Positions 42,916 to 51,915 of a DNA stretch of 64,000 bases are shown here, piece after piece. Made by a program: the position numbers and the translations under genes. The notes beneath the pieces were generated by a model. The model did no database searches, had not been told where the DNA came from, and worked only from the letters and a program-made list of their open reading frames with translations. The stretch covers positions 1-64,000 of the forward strand of contig NZ_NFGZ01000014.1 of NCBI RefSeq assembly GCF_002159175.1. The letters run 5' to 3'. The DNA is from Flavonifractor sp. An92. GTDB lineage: Bacteria; Bacillota; Clostridia; Oscillospirales; Oscillospiraceae. Each line of letters starts with the position of its first letter. The first letter of the stretch is position 1.

Positions 42916-44240
42916 TGGGCGAGACCATGCCCCGCCTCTTCACCGCTCTGGCCGAGTGGGGAGCCTGTATGCTCTACCTGACCCAGTACCGCCGCCGCTT
43001 CCGGGGCCCCCGGCTGTGGCTGGTAGCGGGGGGCAGTCTTATCCTCCAGGGGGCCTGGCTCCAGGTCACGGGCTCGGCGCCGGTGGCCCTCTGGATGCCC
43101 GCCATGGCCGCGGCGGTGGGGCTCATGCTGCTGCTCATCTGGAGCTGTGCCGCCGTGGACCTCATCGGGGCGGGGTACTGCACCGTGCGGGCCTTTTTGC
43201 TGGCGGAATTCGCCGCCTCGCTGGAGTGGCAGCTCTACACCTTCTTTGTGGAGCGGACCGGTCTCCGGGGCGCCGCGGTGTCCGGGGCGTTCCTTGTGGC
43301 GGTCTACGGCGGGGTGTTCCTCCTGGCCCTCCGGCTGGAAAAGCGGGCCAACGGCAGCGGCGGCCCGCCGGGTGTGACCAACCGGGAGCTGCTGTCCGCC
43401 TCCGCCATGGGCCTGGGGGCCTTTTTGCTGAGCAACCTCAGCTTCGTCTCGGCCAACACCCCCTTCAGTAGCTCCTTCCAGCAGGAGATCTCCACCATCC
43501 GCACCCTGGTGGACCTGTCCGGTGTGGTGCTGCTCTACGCCTATCACCTCCAGCTCTCCGAGCTGCACACCCGCCGGGAGCTGGACGCCATCAAGAACAT
43601 CCTGCAAAACCAGTACATCCAGTACCGGCAGTCCCGGGAGAGCATCGACCTCATCAACCGGAAGTACCACGACCTCAAGCACCAGATCGCCGTGCTCCGG
43701 GCGGAGGAGGACCCCGACCGCCGGGCGGCCTTCCTGGACCGGATGGAGGAGGAGATCCTCCACTACGAGGCCCAAAACAAGACCGGAAACTCGGTGCTGG
43801 ACACCGTCCTCACCGGCAAAAGCCTCTACTGCGCCAAGCACCAGATCAAGCTCACCTGTGTGGCCGACGGAAGCCACCTGGCCTTTATGGACATCATGGA
43901 CGTGTGTACCCTCTTCGGAAACGCCCTGGACAACGCCATCGAGTACGAGCTGTCCATCCCGGACAAGGAAAAGCGCCTCATCCATCTGGAGGTCTATGTG
44001 CGCAAAGGGTTCCTGGTCATCCGGTGCGAGAACTACTGTCCCAATCCGCCGGTCTTTGAAAACGGCCTCCCTGTCACCACCAAGGCCGACCGGGAGTACC
44101 ACGGCTACGGGCTCAAGAGCATCCGCTACACCGCCGAAAAGTACGGCGGCTCCATGGCGGTGGAGGCCAGCGACGGCTGGTTCCAGCTCACGCTGCTCTT
44201 CCCGCTGCAGCCGGATCAGCCGCCAAAAAAATCCGCCTGA
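42915..44240 (+). CDS. AgrC-like GHKL sensor histidine kinase
   Basis: A 441-residue kinase with six hydrophobic segments in residues 5-215, a coiled stretch, and a cytoplasmic GHKL core. The phospho-acceptor His is in NRKYHDLKHQIAVLRAEE, the N-box is FGNALDNAIEYEL, and the G-box GYGLKSIRYTAEKYGG. No peptide-pheromone gene was recognised next to it, so it may sense something other than an AgrD-type peptide. Partner is the LytTR regulator with which it overlaps. Confidence 0.93.
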   Translation: MGETMPRLFTALAEWGACMLYLTQYRRRFRGPRLWLVAGGSLILQGAWLQVTGSAPVALWMPAMAAAVGLMLLLIWSCAAVDLIGAGYCTVRAFLLAEFAASLEWQLYTFFVERTGLRGAAVSGAFLVAVYGGVFLLALRLEKRANGSGGPPGVTNRELLSASAMGLGAFLLSNLSFVSANTPFSSSFQQEISTIRTLVDLSGVVLLYAYHLQLSELHTRRELDAIKNILQNQYIQYRQSRESIDLINRKYHDLKHQIAVLRAEEDPDRRAAFLDRMEEEILHYEAQNKTGNSVLDTVLTGKSLYCAKHQIKLTCVADGSHLAFMDIMDVCTLFGNALDNAIEYELSIPDKEKRLIHLEVYVRKGFLVIRCENYCPNPPVFENGLPVTTKADREYHGYGLKSIRYTAEKYGGSMAVEASDGWFQLTLLFPLQPDQPPKKSA

Positions 44241-44244
44241 TCTC

Positions 44245-44290
44245 CGCCCCACTTGTCCAAAGTGCTGAACAAGTGGGGCGATATTTTGTT
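44245..44290 (+). terminator. Terminator of the LytTR/GHKL operon
   Basis: CGCCCCACTTGT (44245-44256) pairs with ACAAGTGGGGCG (44269-44280), followed by ATATTTTGTT. Confidence 0.85.
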
Positions 44291-44354
44291 GAAATTCACA
44301 ACTTGATTTGCAGTTTGAGCGGAAAATCGGACACTTTGTGCAGATGGCGTCCAT

Positions 44355-44376
44355 TTCGGTAAAAATACGGTAAAAT
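44355..44376 (+). promoter_or_regulatory. Possible activator-dependent promoter of the permuted GH3 gene
   Basis: CGGTAAAA occurs twice with an 11-bp period (44357-44364 and 44368-44375); the second includes a -10-like TAAAAT. There is no good -35, which would fit activation by the adjacent LytTR regulator. A hairpin (ATCAGA/TCTGAT enclosing GGGCG/CGCCC, about 44381-44416) follows in the leader. Confidence 0.35.
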
Positions 44377-44436
44377 CTTCATCAGAAATAAGGGCGATCC
44401 GGACGCCCGTCTGATTTGAAGAGGAGGAGAAAACCC

Positions 44437-47319
44437 ATGTTAGCCATCAACATCGAAGACGTCATCTCCGTGTTGAATACCTGCAAGCCCTATCTCATCG
44501 GCTTTGGCGTGGTGGTGGTCCTGGCCATCATCGCCATGCTCGCCTGCGGCAAGCTCTCCCGCGGGCGCAAGTTCCTGATCCGGGGCGAGGCCGCCCTGGC
44601 CATCGTGCTGGCCCTGGCCGTCACCGTGAACCTCATCTGCTTCGGACCCATGAGCAGCCTCATCTCCCTGGCCATGGGCGACGGCTCCGTCACCGATGAG
44701 ACCGCCGCTTCCGCCAACGAGCTGTGCCAGACCATCGCCGAGGAGGGCATCGTCCTGGTGAAGAACGAGGGCGCCCTGCCCCTGAGCAACACCAAGCTCA
44801 ACGTGTTCGGCTGGTCCTCCACCAACCCGGTCTACGGCGGCACCGGCTCCGGCGGCCTGTCCGAGTCCTACCCCACCGTCTCCCTGCTGGAGGGCCTGAG
44901 CAACGCCGGCATCGAGTACAACACCGCCATCTCCGACTTCTACACCGAATTCCGCGACAGCCGTCCCACCGTGGGCATGTGGGGCCAGGACTGGACCATC
45001 CCCGAGCCCACCATGGAGGAGTATGACGCCGCCGGCATCTTTGAGAATGCCAAGGAGTACTCCGACACCGCCCTTATCGTGATCTCCCGCTCCGGCGGCG
45101 AGGGCGCCGACCTGCCCACCTCCTACGACGGCGAGGACACCTTTGAAGAGGGCGGCACCTGGGGCGCCTCCGGCGTGCGCCTGAGCTCCCAGGCCGACGA
45201 CCTGGACGCCTCCAAGCACTACCTGGAGCTCTCCAACCGCGAGATCGCCATGGTGGAGCGCGTCACCAGCGAGTTTGACAACGTCATCGTGGTCATCAAC
45301 GCCGCCAACGCCATGGAGCTGGGCTGGCTGGACCAGTACGATTCCATCAAGGGCGCCCTGGTGATGGCCGGCCCCGGTCAGACCGGCTTCAACGCCCTGG
45401 GCGAGATCCTGATGGGCAACGTCAACCCCTCCGCCAAGATGGTGGACACCTATGTCTACGACCTGACCGCCACCCCCACCTGGAACAACTTCGGCCACTT
45501 CGCCTATGACAACGTCAGCGAGTTCGAGATCGAAGGGGCCACTCCCACCTTCGTCAACTACAACGAGAGCATCTATGTGGGCTACAAGTTCTATGAGACT
45601 GCCGCAGCTGAGGGCCTCATCGACTACGACGCCACCGTGCAGTACCCCTTCGGCTACGGCCTGAGCTACACCACCTTCACCCAGGAGATGGGCGCCATCT
45701 CCGAGAGCAACGGCACCATCACCTTTGACGTCACCGTCACCAACACCGGCGACGTGGCCGGCAAGGACGTGGTCCAGGTCTACTACAACCCGCCCTACAC
45801 CAACGGCGGCATCGAGAAGGCCAGCGCCAACCTCATCGCCTTCGACAAGACCGACCTCCTGGAGCCCGGAGCCTCCCAGACCCTGACCCTCTCCTTCAGC
45901 GTGGAGGACATGGCCTCCTATGACACCTATGGCGCCGGCGCCTATGTGCTGGAAGCCGGTGACTATGTCATCTCCATCAACTCCGACTCCCACAACATCA
46001 TCGACTCCCAGACCTACACCGTGGACGAGACCGTGGTGTATGACGAAAACAACGCCCGTTCCACCGACGCCGTGGCGGCCACCAACCAGTTCGCCGCCGC
46101 CGAGGGCGATGTGACCTACCTCAGCCGCGCCGACGGCTTCGCCAACTACGCCGAGGCCACCGCCGCCCCCGCCAGCCTCTCCATGAGCGACGAGGCCAAG
46201 GCCGCCTTCCTCAACAACAGCAACTACGATCCCAACAACTACAACAACGCCGACGACGTCATGCCCACCACCGGCGCCAAGAACGGCCTCACCCTGGCCG
46301 ACCTGCGGGGCGTGGACTACGACGATCCCCAGTGGGACTCCCTGCTGGACCAGATGACCGTGTCTGAGATGGACACCCTCATCGCCATCGGCGGCTATCA
46401 GACCAGCGCCATCAACAGCATCGGCAAGGTGCAGACCATCGACTGCGACGGCCCTGCCTCCATCAACAACAACTTCACCGGCAAGGGCTCCATCGGCTTC
46501 CCCGCCGCCGTCATGATCGCCGCCACCTGGAACACCGACCTGGCCCATGACTTCGGCGAGCGCATCGGCAAGATGGCCGACGAGATGGGCGTGTCCGGCT
46601 GGTACGCCCCCGCCATGAACACCCACCGCTCCGCGTTCGCCGGCCGTAACTTCGAGTACTACTCCGAGGACGGCCTGCTGGGCGGCAAGATGGCCGCCAA
46701 CGCCATCCTGGGCGCCCAGGAGCACGGCGTGTACGCCTACATGAAGCACTTCGCCCTCAACGACCAGGAGACCAACCGCGATGTGATGCTCTGCACCTGG
46801 TCCAATGAGCAGGCCATCCGCGAGATCTACCTGAAGCCCTTCGAGATCGCCGTGAAGGAAGGCGGCTGCCAGGCGGTCATGTCCTCCTTCAACTACATCG
46901 GCGCCGTTTGGGCCGGCGCCTGCGACGAGCTGCTCAACAACGTCCTCCGGGATGAGTGGGGCTTCCGCGGCTTCGTGCTCACCGACTACTTCGGCAACAC
47001 CACCTACATGGACGCCGACCAGGCCATCCGGGGCGGCACCGACTGTATGCTGGTGGCCTACGACACTCCCACCAACCACGTTACTGACACCACCAGCGCC
47101 ACTTCCGTCCTGGCCATGCGTCAGGCCTGTAAGAACATCCTGTACACCACCGTTAACTCCCGCGCCTACGCCGAGGAGAACCTGACCGGCGGCGGTCTGC
47201 AGGGCTGGCAGGTGGCCGCCATCGCCATCGACGTGGTGCTCGGCGCCGTCCTGGTGGCCGGCGCGGTGCTCATCGCCAAAAAGGCCAAGCAGAAGGACGA
47301 CACCTCCGCTCAGGTGTAA
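44437..47319 (+). CDS. Circularly permuted, membrane-anchored GH3 glycosidase
   Basis: A 960-residue GH3-family protein whose domains are in reversed order. Two membrane segments (about 18-40 and 52-75) are followed by the GH3 C-terminal (alpha/beta)6 sandwich (TIAEEGIVLVKNEGALPLSN, GTGSGGLSESYP) and the FnIII-like domain (YPFGYGLSYTTF, DVTVTNTGDVAGKDVVQVYY). The TIM-barrel domain comes last (TIDCDGPASINNNF, GRNFEYYSEDGLLGGKMA, KHFALNDQETNRD) with putative nucleophile Asp in GFVLTDYFGNTTYM. A third membrane helix and Lys-rich tail close the protein. So the catalytic domains face outward between N- and C-terminal anchors. Permuted GH3 enzymes are known from gut Clostridia; substrate is unassigned. 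Confidence 0.92.
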   Translation: MLAINIEDVISVLNTCKPYLIGFGVVVVLAIIAMLACGKLSRGRKFLIRGEAALAIVLALAVTVNLICFGPMSSLISLAMGDGSVTDETAASANELCQTIAEEGIVLVKNEGALPLSNTKLNVFGWSSTNPVYGGTGSGGLSESYPTVSLLEGLSNAGIEYNTAISDFYTEFRDSRPTVGMWGQDWTIPEPTMEEYDAAGIFENAKEYSDTALIVISRSGGEGADLPTSYDGEDTFEEGGTWGASGVRLSSQADDLDASKHYLELSNREIAMVERVTSEFDNVIVVINAANAMELGWLDQYDSIKGALVMAGPGQTGFNALGEILMGNVNPSAKMVDTYVYDLTATPTWNNFGHFAYDNVSEFEIEGATPTFVNYNESIYVGYKFYETAAAEGLIDYDATVQYPFGYGLSYTTFTQEMGAISESNGTITFDVTVTNTGDVAGKDVVQVYYNPPYTNGGIEKASANLIAFDKTDLLEPGASQTLTLSFSVEDMASYDTYGAGAYVLEAGDYVISINSDSHNIIDSQTYTVDETVVYDENNARSTDAVAATNQFAAAEGDVTYLSRADGFANYAEATAAPASLSMSDEAKAAFLNNSNYDPNNYNNADDVMPTTGAKNGLTLADLRGVDYDDPQWDSLLDQMTVSEMDTLIAIGGYQTSAINSIGKVQTIDCDGPASINNNFTGKGSIGFPAAVMIAATWNTDLAHDFGERIGKMADEMGVSGWYAPAMNTHRSAFAGRNFEYYSEDGLLGGKMAANAILGAQEHGVYAYMKHFALNDQETNRDVMLCTWSNEQAIREIYLKPFEIAVKEGGCQAVMSSFNYIGAVWAGACDELLNNVLRDEWGFRGFVLTDYFGNTTYMDADQAIRGGTDCMLVAYDTPTNHVTDTTSATSVLAMRQACKNILYTTVNSRAYAEENLTGGGLQGWQVAAIAIDVVLGAVLVAGAVLIAKKAKQKDDTSAQV

Positions 47320-47331
47320 TCCCTCTCCGGT

Positions 47332-47359
47332 GACGGTCCCCGGTCCGCCGGGGACCGTC
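47332..47359 (+). other. Intercistronic hairpin between the two GH3 genes
   Basis: GACGGTCCCCGG (47332-47343) pairs perfectly with CCGGGGACCGTC (47348-47359), loop TCCG, with only a weak pyrimidine tail. It may set relative expression or RNA stability rather than stop transcription. Confidence 0.5.
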
Positions 47360-47386
47360 CCTTCCGTATGTGAAAGGAGCTTTGCT

Positions 47387-49819
47387 GTGAAACACCAGGA
47401 TATTTTGGATCGGCTGACGCTGGAGCAGAAGGTGGCGCTTCTCTCCGGCCGGGACGTGTGGAGCACCTATCCCTTTGCTCAGGCGGGAGTGCCCAGCATG
47501 TTCCTCTCCGACGGCCCCCACGGCGTGCGCAAGCAGGCGGGGGCGGGGGACCACCTGGGCCTGAACGCCAGTCTCCCCGCCACCTGCTTCCCCACCGCCG
47601 CCGGCATCGCCAACAGCTGGGACCCGGAGCTGGCCCGTCAGGCCGGCCGGGTCATCGGCAGCGAGGCCGCCGCCCTCCAGGTCAATGTCCTGCTGGGCCC
47701 CGGCCTGAACACCAAGCGCAGCCCTCTGGGCGGGCGCAATTTCGAGTACTACTCGGAGGACCCCTATCTGGCGGGCAAGCTGGCCGCCGCCTTCATCCAG
47801 GGCGTGCAGGAGAACGGCATCTCCGCCTGTCCCAAGCACTTTGCCGCCAACTCCCAGGAGCTGCTGCGCATGACCAGCGACAGCGTGGTGGATGAGCGGG
47901 CCCTGCGGGAGCTGTACCTGACCAATTTTGAGATCGCCGTGAAGGAGGGCCATCCCAAGGCCATCATGTCCTCCTACAATAAAATCAACGGTACCTACGC
48001 CAACGAGGACAAGACCCTCCTCACCGACATCCTCCGGGAGGAGTGGGGCTTTGACGGTATGGTGGTCACCGACTGGGGCGGCTGCAACGTCCAGAGCGCC
48101 GGCATCCGGGCCGGAAGTAATCTGGAGATGCCCGGCACCGTGGGCGACAGCGACCGGGAGGTGCTCGCCGCCCTCAAGGAGGGCCGCCTCACCCAGGCGG
48201 AGGTGGACCAGCGGGTGGACGAGCTGCTGGACGTGATCCTTTCCACCCACGCCGCCACCGCCGGCGGACGGCGGGACTTCGACCAGGAGGCCCACCACGC
48301 CGCCGCCCGGACTACCGCCGCCCAGACCGCCGTGCTGCTGAAGAATCAGGACGGCATCCTCCCCCTGGCCGCCGGGACCCGGGTGGCTGTCATCGGCGAC
48401 ATGGCCCTGGAGCCCCGCTATCAGGGGGCCGGTTCCTCCCTGGTGAATCCCACCAAGCTGGACAAGCCCCTGGACTGCCTGACCGAGAGCGGCCTGAGCG
48501 TGGTGGGCCACGCCCGGGGCTACCTGCGCAGCGGCAAGGCCGACCCCGAGCTGGAGCAGGCTGCGGTGCAGCTGGCCAAGCAGGCCGACGTGGTGCTCCT
48601 CTACCTGGGTCTCCCCGAGGTCTTTGAGAGCGAGGGCATGGACCGCGCCCATATGGCCCTGCCCGAGAACCAGAACCGCCTGATGGCGGCCGTTGCCGCA
48701 GTCAACCCAAAGGTGGTGGTGGTGCTCTCCGGCGGCTCGCCGGTGGAGCTGCCCTGGTACGACCAGGCCGCCGCCATTCTCCACGGCTACCTGGGCGGCC
48801 AGGCCGGAGCCGGAGCCATGGCCGACCTCCTCACCGGAAAGGTGAATCCCTCCGGCAAGCTGGCCGAGACCTACCCCCTCACCCTGGCGGACACGCCCTG
48901 TTACAAGTGGTTCCCCGGGCGGGAGCGCACCGCCGAGTACCGGGAGTCCATCTTCGTGGGCTACCGCTACTACCTCACCGCCCACAAGCCGGTGCGCTTC
49001 CCCTTCGGCTTCGGCCTGAGCTACACCACCTTCGCCTACTCCGACCTGGAGGCCACCGCGGAGGGAGTCACCTTCACCCTCACCAACACCGGCGACCGCG
49101 CCGGCGCGGAGGTGGCCCAGCTCTACGTCTCCCGGCCGGAGAGCCAGATCTTCCGCCCCCTGCGGGAGCTCAAGGGCTTTACCAAGGTCTCCCTGGAGCC
49201 CGGGGAGAGCCGCCGGGTGACCATCCCCCTGGACGACAAGGCATTCCGCTACTTCAACGTCAAGACCGGACGCTGGGAGGTGGAGGGGGGCGCTTACCTC
49301 CTCCAGGTGGGCGCCAGCGCGGAGGACACCCGCCTTACTGCCACGGTAGAGCAGGCGGGGACCGGCGCGCCCGTCCCCTACGAGCGGGAGAAGCTGGCCT
49401 GCTACTACGACGCCCAGGTGGAGAACGTGCCCGACGGGACATTTGCCGCCCTGCTGGGCCGCCCCATCCCCGCCGCTCACTGGGACTCCGGCGCGCCCCT
49501 GGGGGAGAACGACAGCCTCTCCCAGATGGTGTACGCCAAAAGCGGCCTGGCCCGCTTTGCCGCCAAGCGGCTGGAGGCCATGCAGCACAAGAGCGAGGAG
49601 AAGGGCACCCCCGACCTCAACCTGCTCTTCATCCGCAACATGCCCTTCCGGGGCCTGGCCAAGATGACCAACGGCATGGTCACCACCGCCATGGCCGACT
49701 CCATCCGGGACATGGCCAACGGCCATTTCTTCCGGGGCCTGGGCGGCGTGATCGGGGGCTATTTCTCCAACCAGAAGGAAATCAAACGCAGAAAGGAGCG
49801 CCTGCAGTCCCATGATTGA
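47387..49819 (+). CDS. GH3 beta-glucosidase/beta-xylosidase-like enzyme, cytoplasmic
   Basis: An 810-residue GH3 enzyme in the usual domain order. The TIM barrel has FLSDGPHGVRKQ, GRNFEYYSEDPYLAGKLAAA and KHFAANSQE, with nucleophile Asp in MVVTDWGGCN. The second domain (TAVLLKNQDGILPLAAGTRV) and FnIII domain (FPFGFGLSYTTFAYSD) follow. A C-terminal extension of about 110 residues (from PYEREKLACYYD) is typical of some gut GH3. No signal peptide, so it acts inside. GTG 47387 follows AAAGGAGC. Paired with the permuted surface GH3, it may finish hydrolysis of imported oligosaccharide. Confidence 0.94.
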   Translation: MKHQDILDRLTLEQKVALLSGRDVWSTYPFAQAGVPSMFLSDGPHGVRKQAGAGDHLGLNASLPATCFPTAAGIANSWDPELARQAGRVIGSEAAALQVNVLLGPGLNTKRSPLGGRNFEYYSEDPYLAGKLAAAFIQGVQENGISACPKHFAANSQELLRMTSDSVVDERALRELYLTNFEIAVKEGHPKAIMSSYNKINGTYANEDKTLLTDILREEWGFDGMVVTDWGGCNVQSAGIRAGSNLEMPGTVGDSDREVLAALKEGRLTQAEVDQRVDELLDVILSTHAATAGGRRDFDQEAHHAAARTTAAQTAVLLKNQDGILPLAAGTRVAVIGDMALEPRYQGAGSSLVNPTKLDKPLDCLTESGLSVVGHARGYLRSGKADPELEQAAVQLAKQADVVLLYLGLPEVFESEGMDRAHMALPENQNRLMAAVAAVNPKVVVVLSGGSPVELPWYDQAAAILHGYLGGQAGAGAMADLLTGKVNPSGKLAETYPLTLADTPCYKWFPGRERTAEYRESIFVGYRYYLTAHKPVRFPFGFGLSYTTFAYSDLEATAEGVTFTLTNTGDRAGAEVAQLYVSRPESQIFRPLRELKGFTKVSLEPGESRRVTIPLDDKAFRYFNVKTGRWEVEGGAYLLQVGASAEDTRLTATVEQAGTGAPVPYEREKLACYYDAQVENVPDGTFAALLGRPIPAAHWDSGAPLGENDSLSQMVYAKSGLARFAAKRLEAMQHKSEEKGTPDLNLLFIRNMPFRGLAKMTNGMVTTAMADSIRDMANGHFFRGLGGVIGGYFSNQKEIKRRKERLQSHD

Positions 49820-50303
49820 GCATGTGAAAGCGTGGAAGCGCGCACACCCTGACCTGTGGGAGTTCATCCTCTTCAACATTCTCTCCAACTGCGCCACCGT
49901 CACCAATTTCGTGGTGCTCTGGCTCACCACCGGGATCTGCTTCGCCCACCTGACGCAGCCCTTCCGCTGGTTCATCTTTGACTACACCGCCCCCGGCTCC
50001 GGCGGGCTGGGCGGCTTCCTGGGCTTCCTGGTGGCCTACATCTGCGCCCAGATCGTCAACTACATCGTCCAGCGCAAGCTGGTGTTCGGCGCCACGGTGG
50101 ACATCTCCAAGACCATCGGCTGGTACATCCTCACCGTCACGGTGGCGGGCATCATCAGCGTGGCTCTGCCCGGGTACATCACCCCTGTGCTCAGTCAGTA
50201 TGTGGGCTCCTTCGCCGCCACGGTGGCCAATGTCATCAACATCATCCTCCAGGTGGTCATCAACTACCCCATGATGAAGTTCGTCATTATGAAGAAGGAC
50301 TGA
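49812..50303 (+). CDS. GtrA-like small membrane protein
   Basis: A 163-residue protein with four predicted membrane helices (FNILSNCATVTNFVVLWL, GFLGFLVAYICAQIVNYIVQ, WYILTVTVAGIISVALP, VANVINIILQVVINYPMM), the arrangement and NYIVQRKLVF signature of GtrA/DPMS-like proteins. GtrA proteins help flip or handle lipid-linked sugars. It overlaps the GH3 stop codon by eight bases and is probably co-translated. Confidence 0.82.
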   Translation: MIEHVKAWKRAHPDLWEFILFNILSNCATVTNFVVLWLTTGICFAHLTQPFRWFIFDYTAPGSGGLGGFLGFLVAYICAQIVNYIVQRKLVFGATVDISKTIGWYILTVTVAGIISVALPGYITPVLSQYVGSFAATVANVINIILQVVINYPMMKFVIMKKD

Positions 50304-50329
50304 GGTCTGCCCCTGCCGTAGAGAACAGG

Positions 50330-50365
50330 CGAGAGGCTCCCCGGACGGGGGGCCTCTCGTTTTTT
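50330..50365 (+). terminator. Terminator of the GH3-GtrA operon
   Basis: CGAGAGGC (50330-50337) pairs with GCCTCTCG (50352-50359) with an inner CCCC/GGGG, followed by six T. Confidence 0.9.
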
Positions 50366-50390
50366 ATTGGTAGCGGAAGTGGGAGCACCT

Positions 50391-50440
50391 GTGGTATGCT
50401 GAGGTATGCTGAGGTATGCTGAGGTATGCTGAGGTATGCT
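50391..50440. repeat. Five tandem 10-bp repeats upstream of glycerate kinase
   Basis: One GTGGTATGCT followed by four identical GAGGTATGCT units, ending 59 bases before the glycerate kinase ATG. Each unit carries TATGCT, a fair -10 hexamer, so copy number could change promoter strength or start position. Confidence 0.95.
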
Positions 50441-50499
50441 GAGAGAAAGCGGGATCATTCGATCACACCCGCCCCAGGGGCGGAAAAGGAGCGCGGCAT

Positions 50500-51633
50500 A
50501 TGAAGAAGATTTTGCTGGTACCCGACTCCTTCAAGGGGACCATGTCCTCCCGGGAGATCTGCGACATCATGGCCGAGGAGATCCAGAAGGTGTGGCCCAA
50601 GGCCCTGGTGATCTCCATCCCCGTGGCCGACGGGGGCGAGGGGAGCGTGGACGCGTTCCTCTTCTCCGTGGGGGGTGAAAAGTGCTTTGTCCCCTGCAAG
50701 GGCCCCTATCTGGAGGATATGGAGGGCTTTTACGGCCGCCTGAGCGACGGAACCGCAGTGGTGGAGATGGCGGCCGCGGCGGGCCTTCCCCTGGTGGGGG
50801 ATCGGCTGAACGCCGGACAGACCAGCACCTACGGCGTGGGTCAGCTCATCCGCGCCGCCGCCCAGAAGGGCGCCCGGCGGATCATCGTGGGCCTGGGGGG
50901 CAGCGCCACCAACGACGGCGGCTGCGGCGCGGCCGCGGCCCTGGGCGTGCGCTTCCTGGACCAGAACGGGGAGGCCTACATCCCCACCGGCGACACTCTG
51001 GACCGGCTGGAGCGCATCGACCTGTCCGGGCTGGACCCCATCCTCCGGGATGTGCAGCTGGTGACCATGTGCGATATTGACAACCCCCTCTGCGGCCCCA
51101 CCGGCGCCAGCGCCGTGTTCGGCCCCCAGAAGGGCGCCACCCCGGAGCAGGTGCCGGTGCTGGACCGGAACCTCAGCCACCTGGCTGACGTGACGGCCAA
51201 GGCCATTGGCGAGGACCTGCGGGACCTGCCCGGCGCGGGCGCCGCCGGCGGCATGGGCTTTGGGATGCGGGCTCTGCTGGGGAGTCGGATGCAGATGGGC
51301 ATTGAGACGGTGCTGGACACGGTGGGCTTCGACCGCCTTCTGGACGGCACCGACCTGGTCCTCACCGGCGAGGGCAAGATGGACACCCAGAGCCTGCGGG
51401 GCAAGGTGGTCATCGGCGTGGCCCGCCGGGCGGCTCAGAAGAATGTGCCGGTGGTGGCCGTGGTGGGCGACATCGGCGACGGCGTGGAGGAGGCCTACGA
51501 CCTGGGGGTCTCGGCCATTTTCAGCACCAACCGTGTGGCGGTGCCCTTCTCCGAGGCCAAGCCCCGCAGCCGCTCCGACATGCGCCTGACGGTGCAGAAC
51601 CTGGTGCGCTTCCTCAAACGGATGGGTCTTTAA
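50500..51633 (+). CDS. Glycerate 2-kinase (GlxK/GarK family)
   Basis: A 377-residue glycerate kinase type 1. Signatures include LVPDSFKGTMSSREICDIM, PVADGGEGSVDAFL, GLGGSATNDGGCGAAAALG and VLTGEGKMDTQSLRGKVVIG. It phosphorylates glycerate at C2 to feed glycolysis. It is monocistronic, preceded by the 10-bp tandem repeats and followed by two strong terminators, isolating it from the CRISPR-associated region. Confidence 0.95.
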   Translation: MKKILLVPDSFKGTMSSREICDIMAEEIQKVWPKALVISIPVADGGEGSVDAFLFSVGGEKCFVPCKGPYLEDMEGFYGRLSDGTAVVEMAAAAGLPLVGDRLNAGQTSTYGVGQLIRAAAQKGARRIIVGLGGSATNDGGCGAAAALGVRFLDQNGEAYIPTGDTLDRLERIDLSGLDPILRDVQLVTMCDIDNPLCGPTGASAVFGPQKGATPEQVPVLDRNLSHLADVTAKAIGEDLRDLPGAGAAGGMGFGMRALLGSRMQMGIETVLDTVGFDRLLDGTDLVLTGEGKMDTQSLRGKVVIGVARRAAQKNVPVVAVVGDIGDGVEEAYDLGVSAIFSTNRVAVPFSEAKPRSRSDMRLTVQNLVRFLKRMGL

Positions 51634-51658
51634 AAGAATACACTCGAACTCAGAAAAA

Positions 51659-51692
51659 CCGCCCCGGTCCATTTGGACCGGGGCGGTTTTTT
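51659..51692 (+). terminator. Terminator of glycerate kinase
   Basis: CCGCCCCGGTCC pairs with GGACCGGGGCGG, loop ATTT, followed by six T. Confidence 0.92.
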
Positions 51693-51712
51693 AGTTCTGC
51701 CAAATGAAAACA

Positions 51713-51748
51713 AAAAAGTCCCTGGACCGACTGGTCCAGGGACTTTTT
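51713..51748. terminator. Second, bidirectional terminator
   Basis: AAAAAGTCCCTGGACC (51713-51728) pairs with GGTCCAGGGACTTTTT (51733-51748), loop GACT. Together with the previous hairpin it insulates the downstream island. The 51749-51915 leader holds no clear sigma-70 promoter. Confidence 0.9.
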
Positions 51749-51915
51749 GCGCGGATATAAGAAATTTTGAAAAAACGAAAAGAAGCCCTGAATTCCGCGG
51801 CGGGACCGGCGAGGTATAGACAGAGCGGAACAAAAAAATTCCGACCGCAGCCCTGAACAAGCAAAACGGGCAGACGAGAAGAACACAGAGACAAGCAGAA
51901 AGGAGCACGATACCA

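Noticed and set aside
44440-47466. Long minus-strand open frame opposite the permuted GH3
   Set aside because: Gly/Val/Asp-rich shadow frame; all GH3 motifs are on the plus strand.
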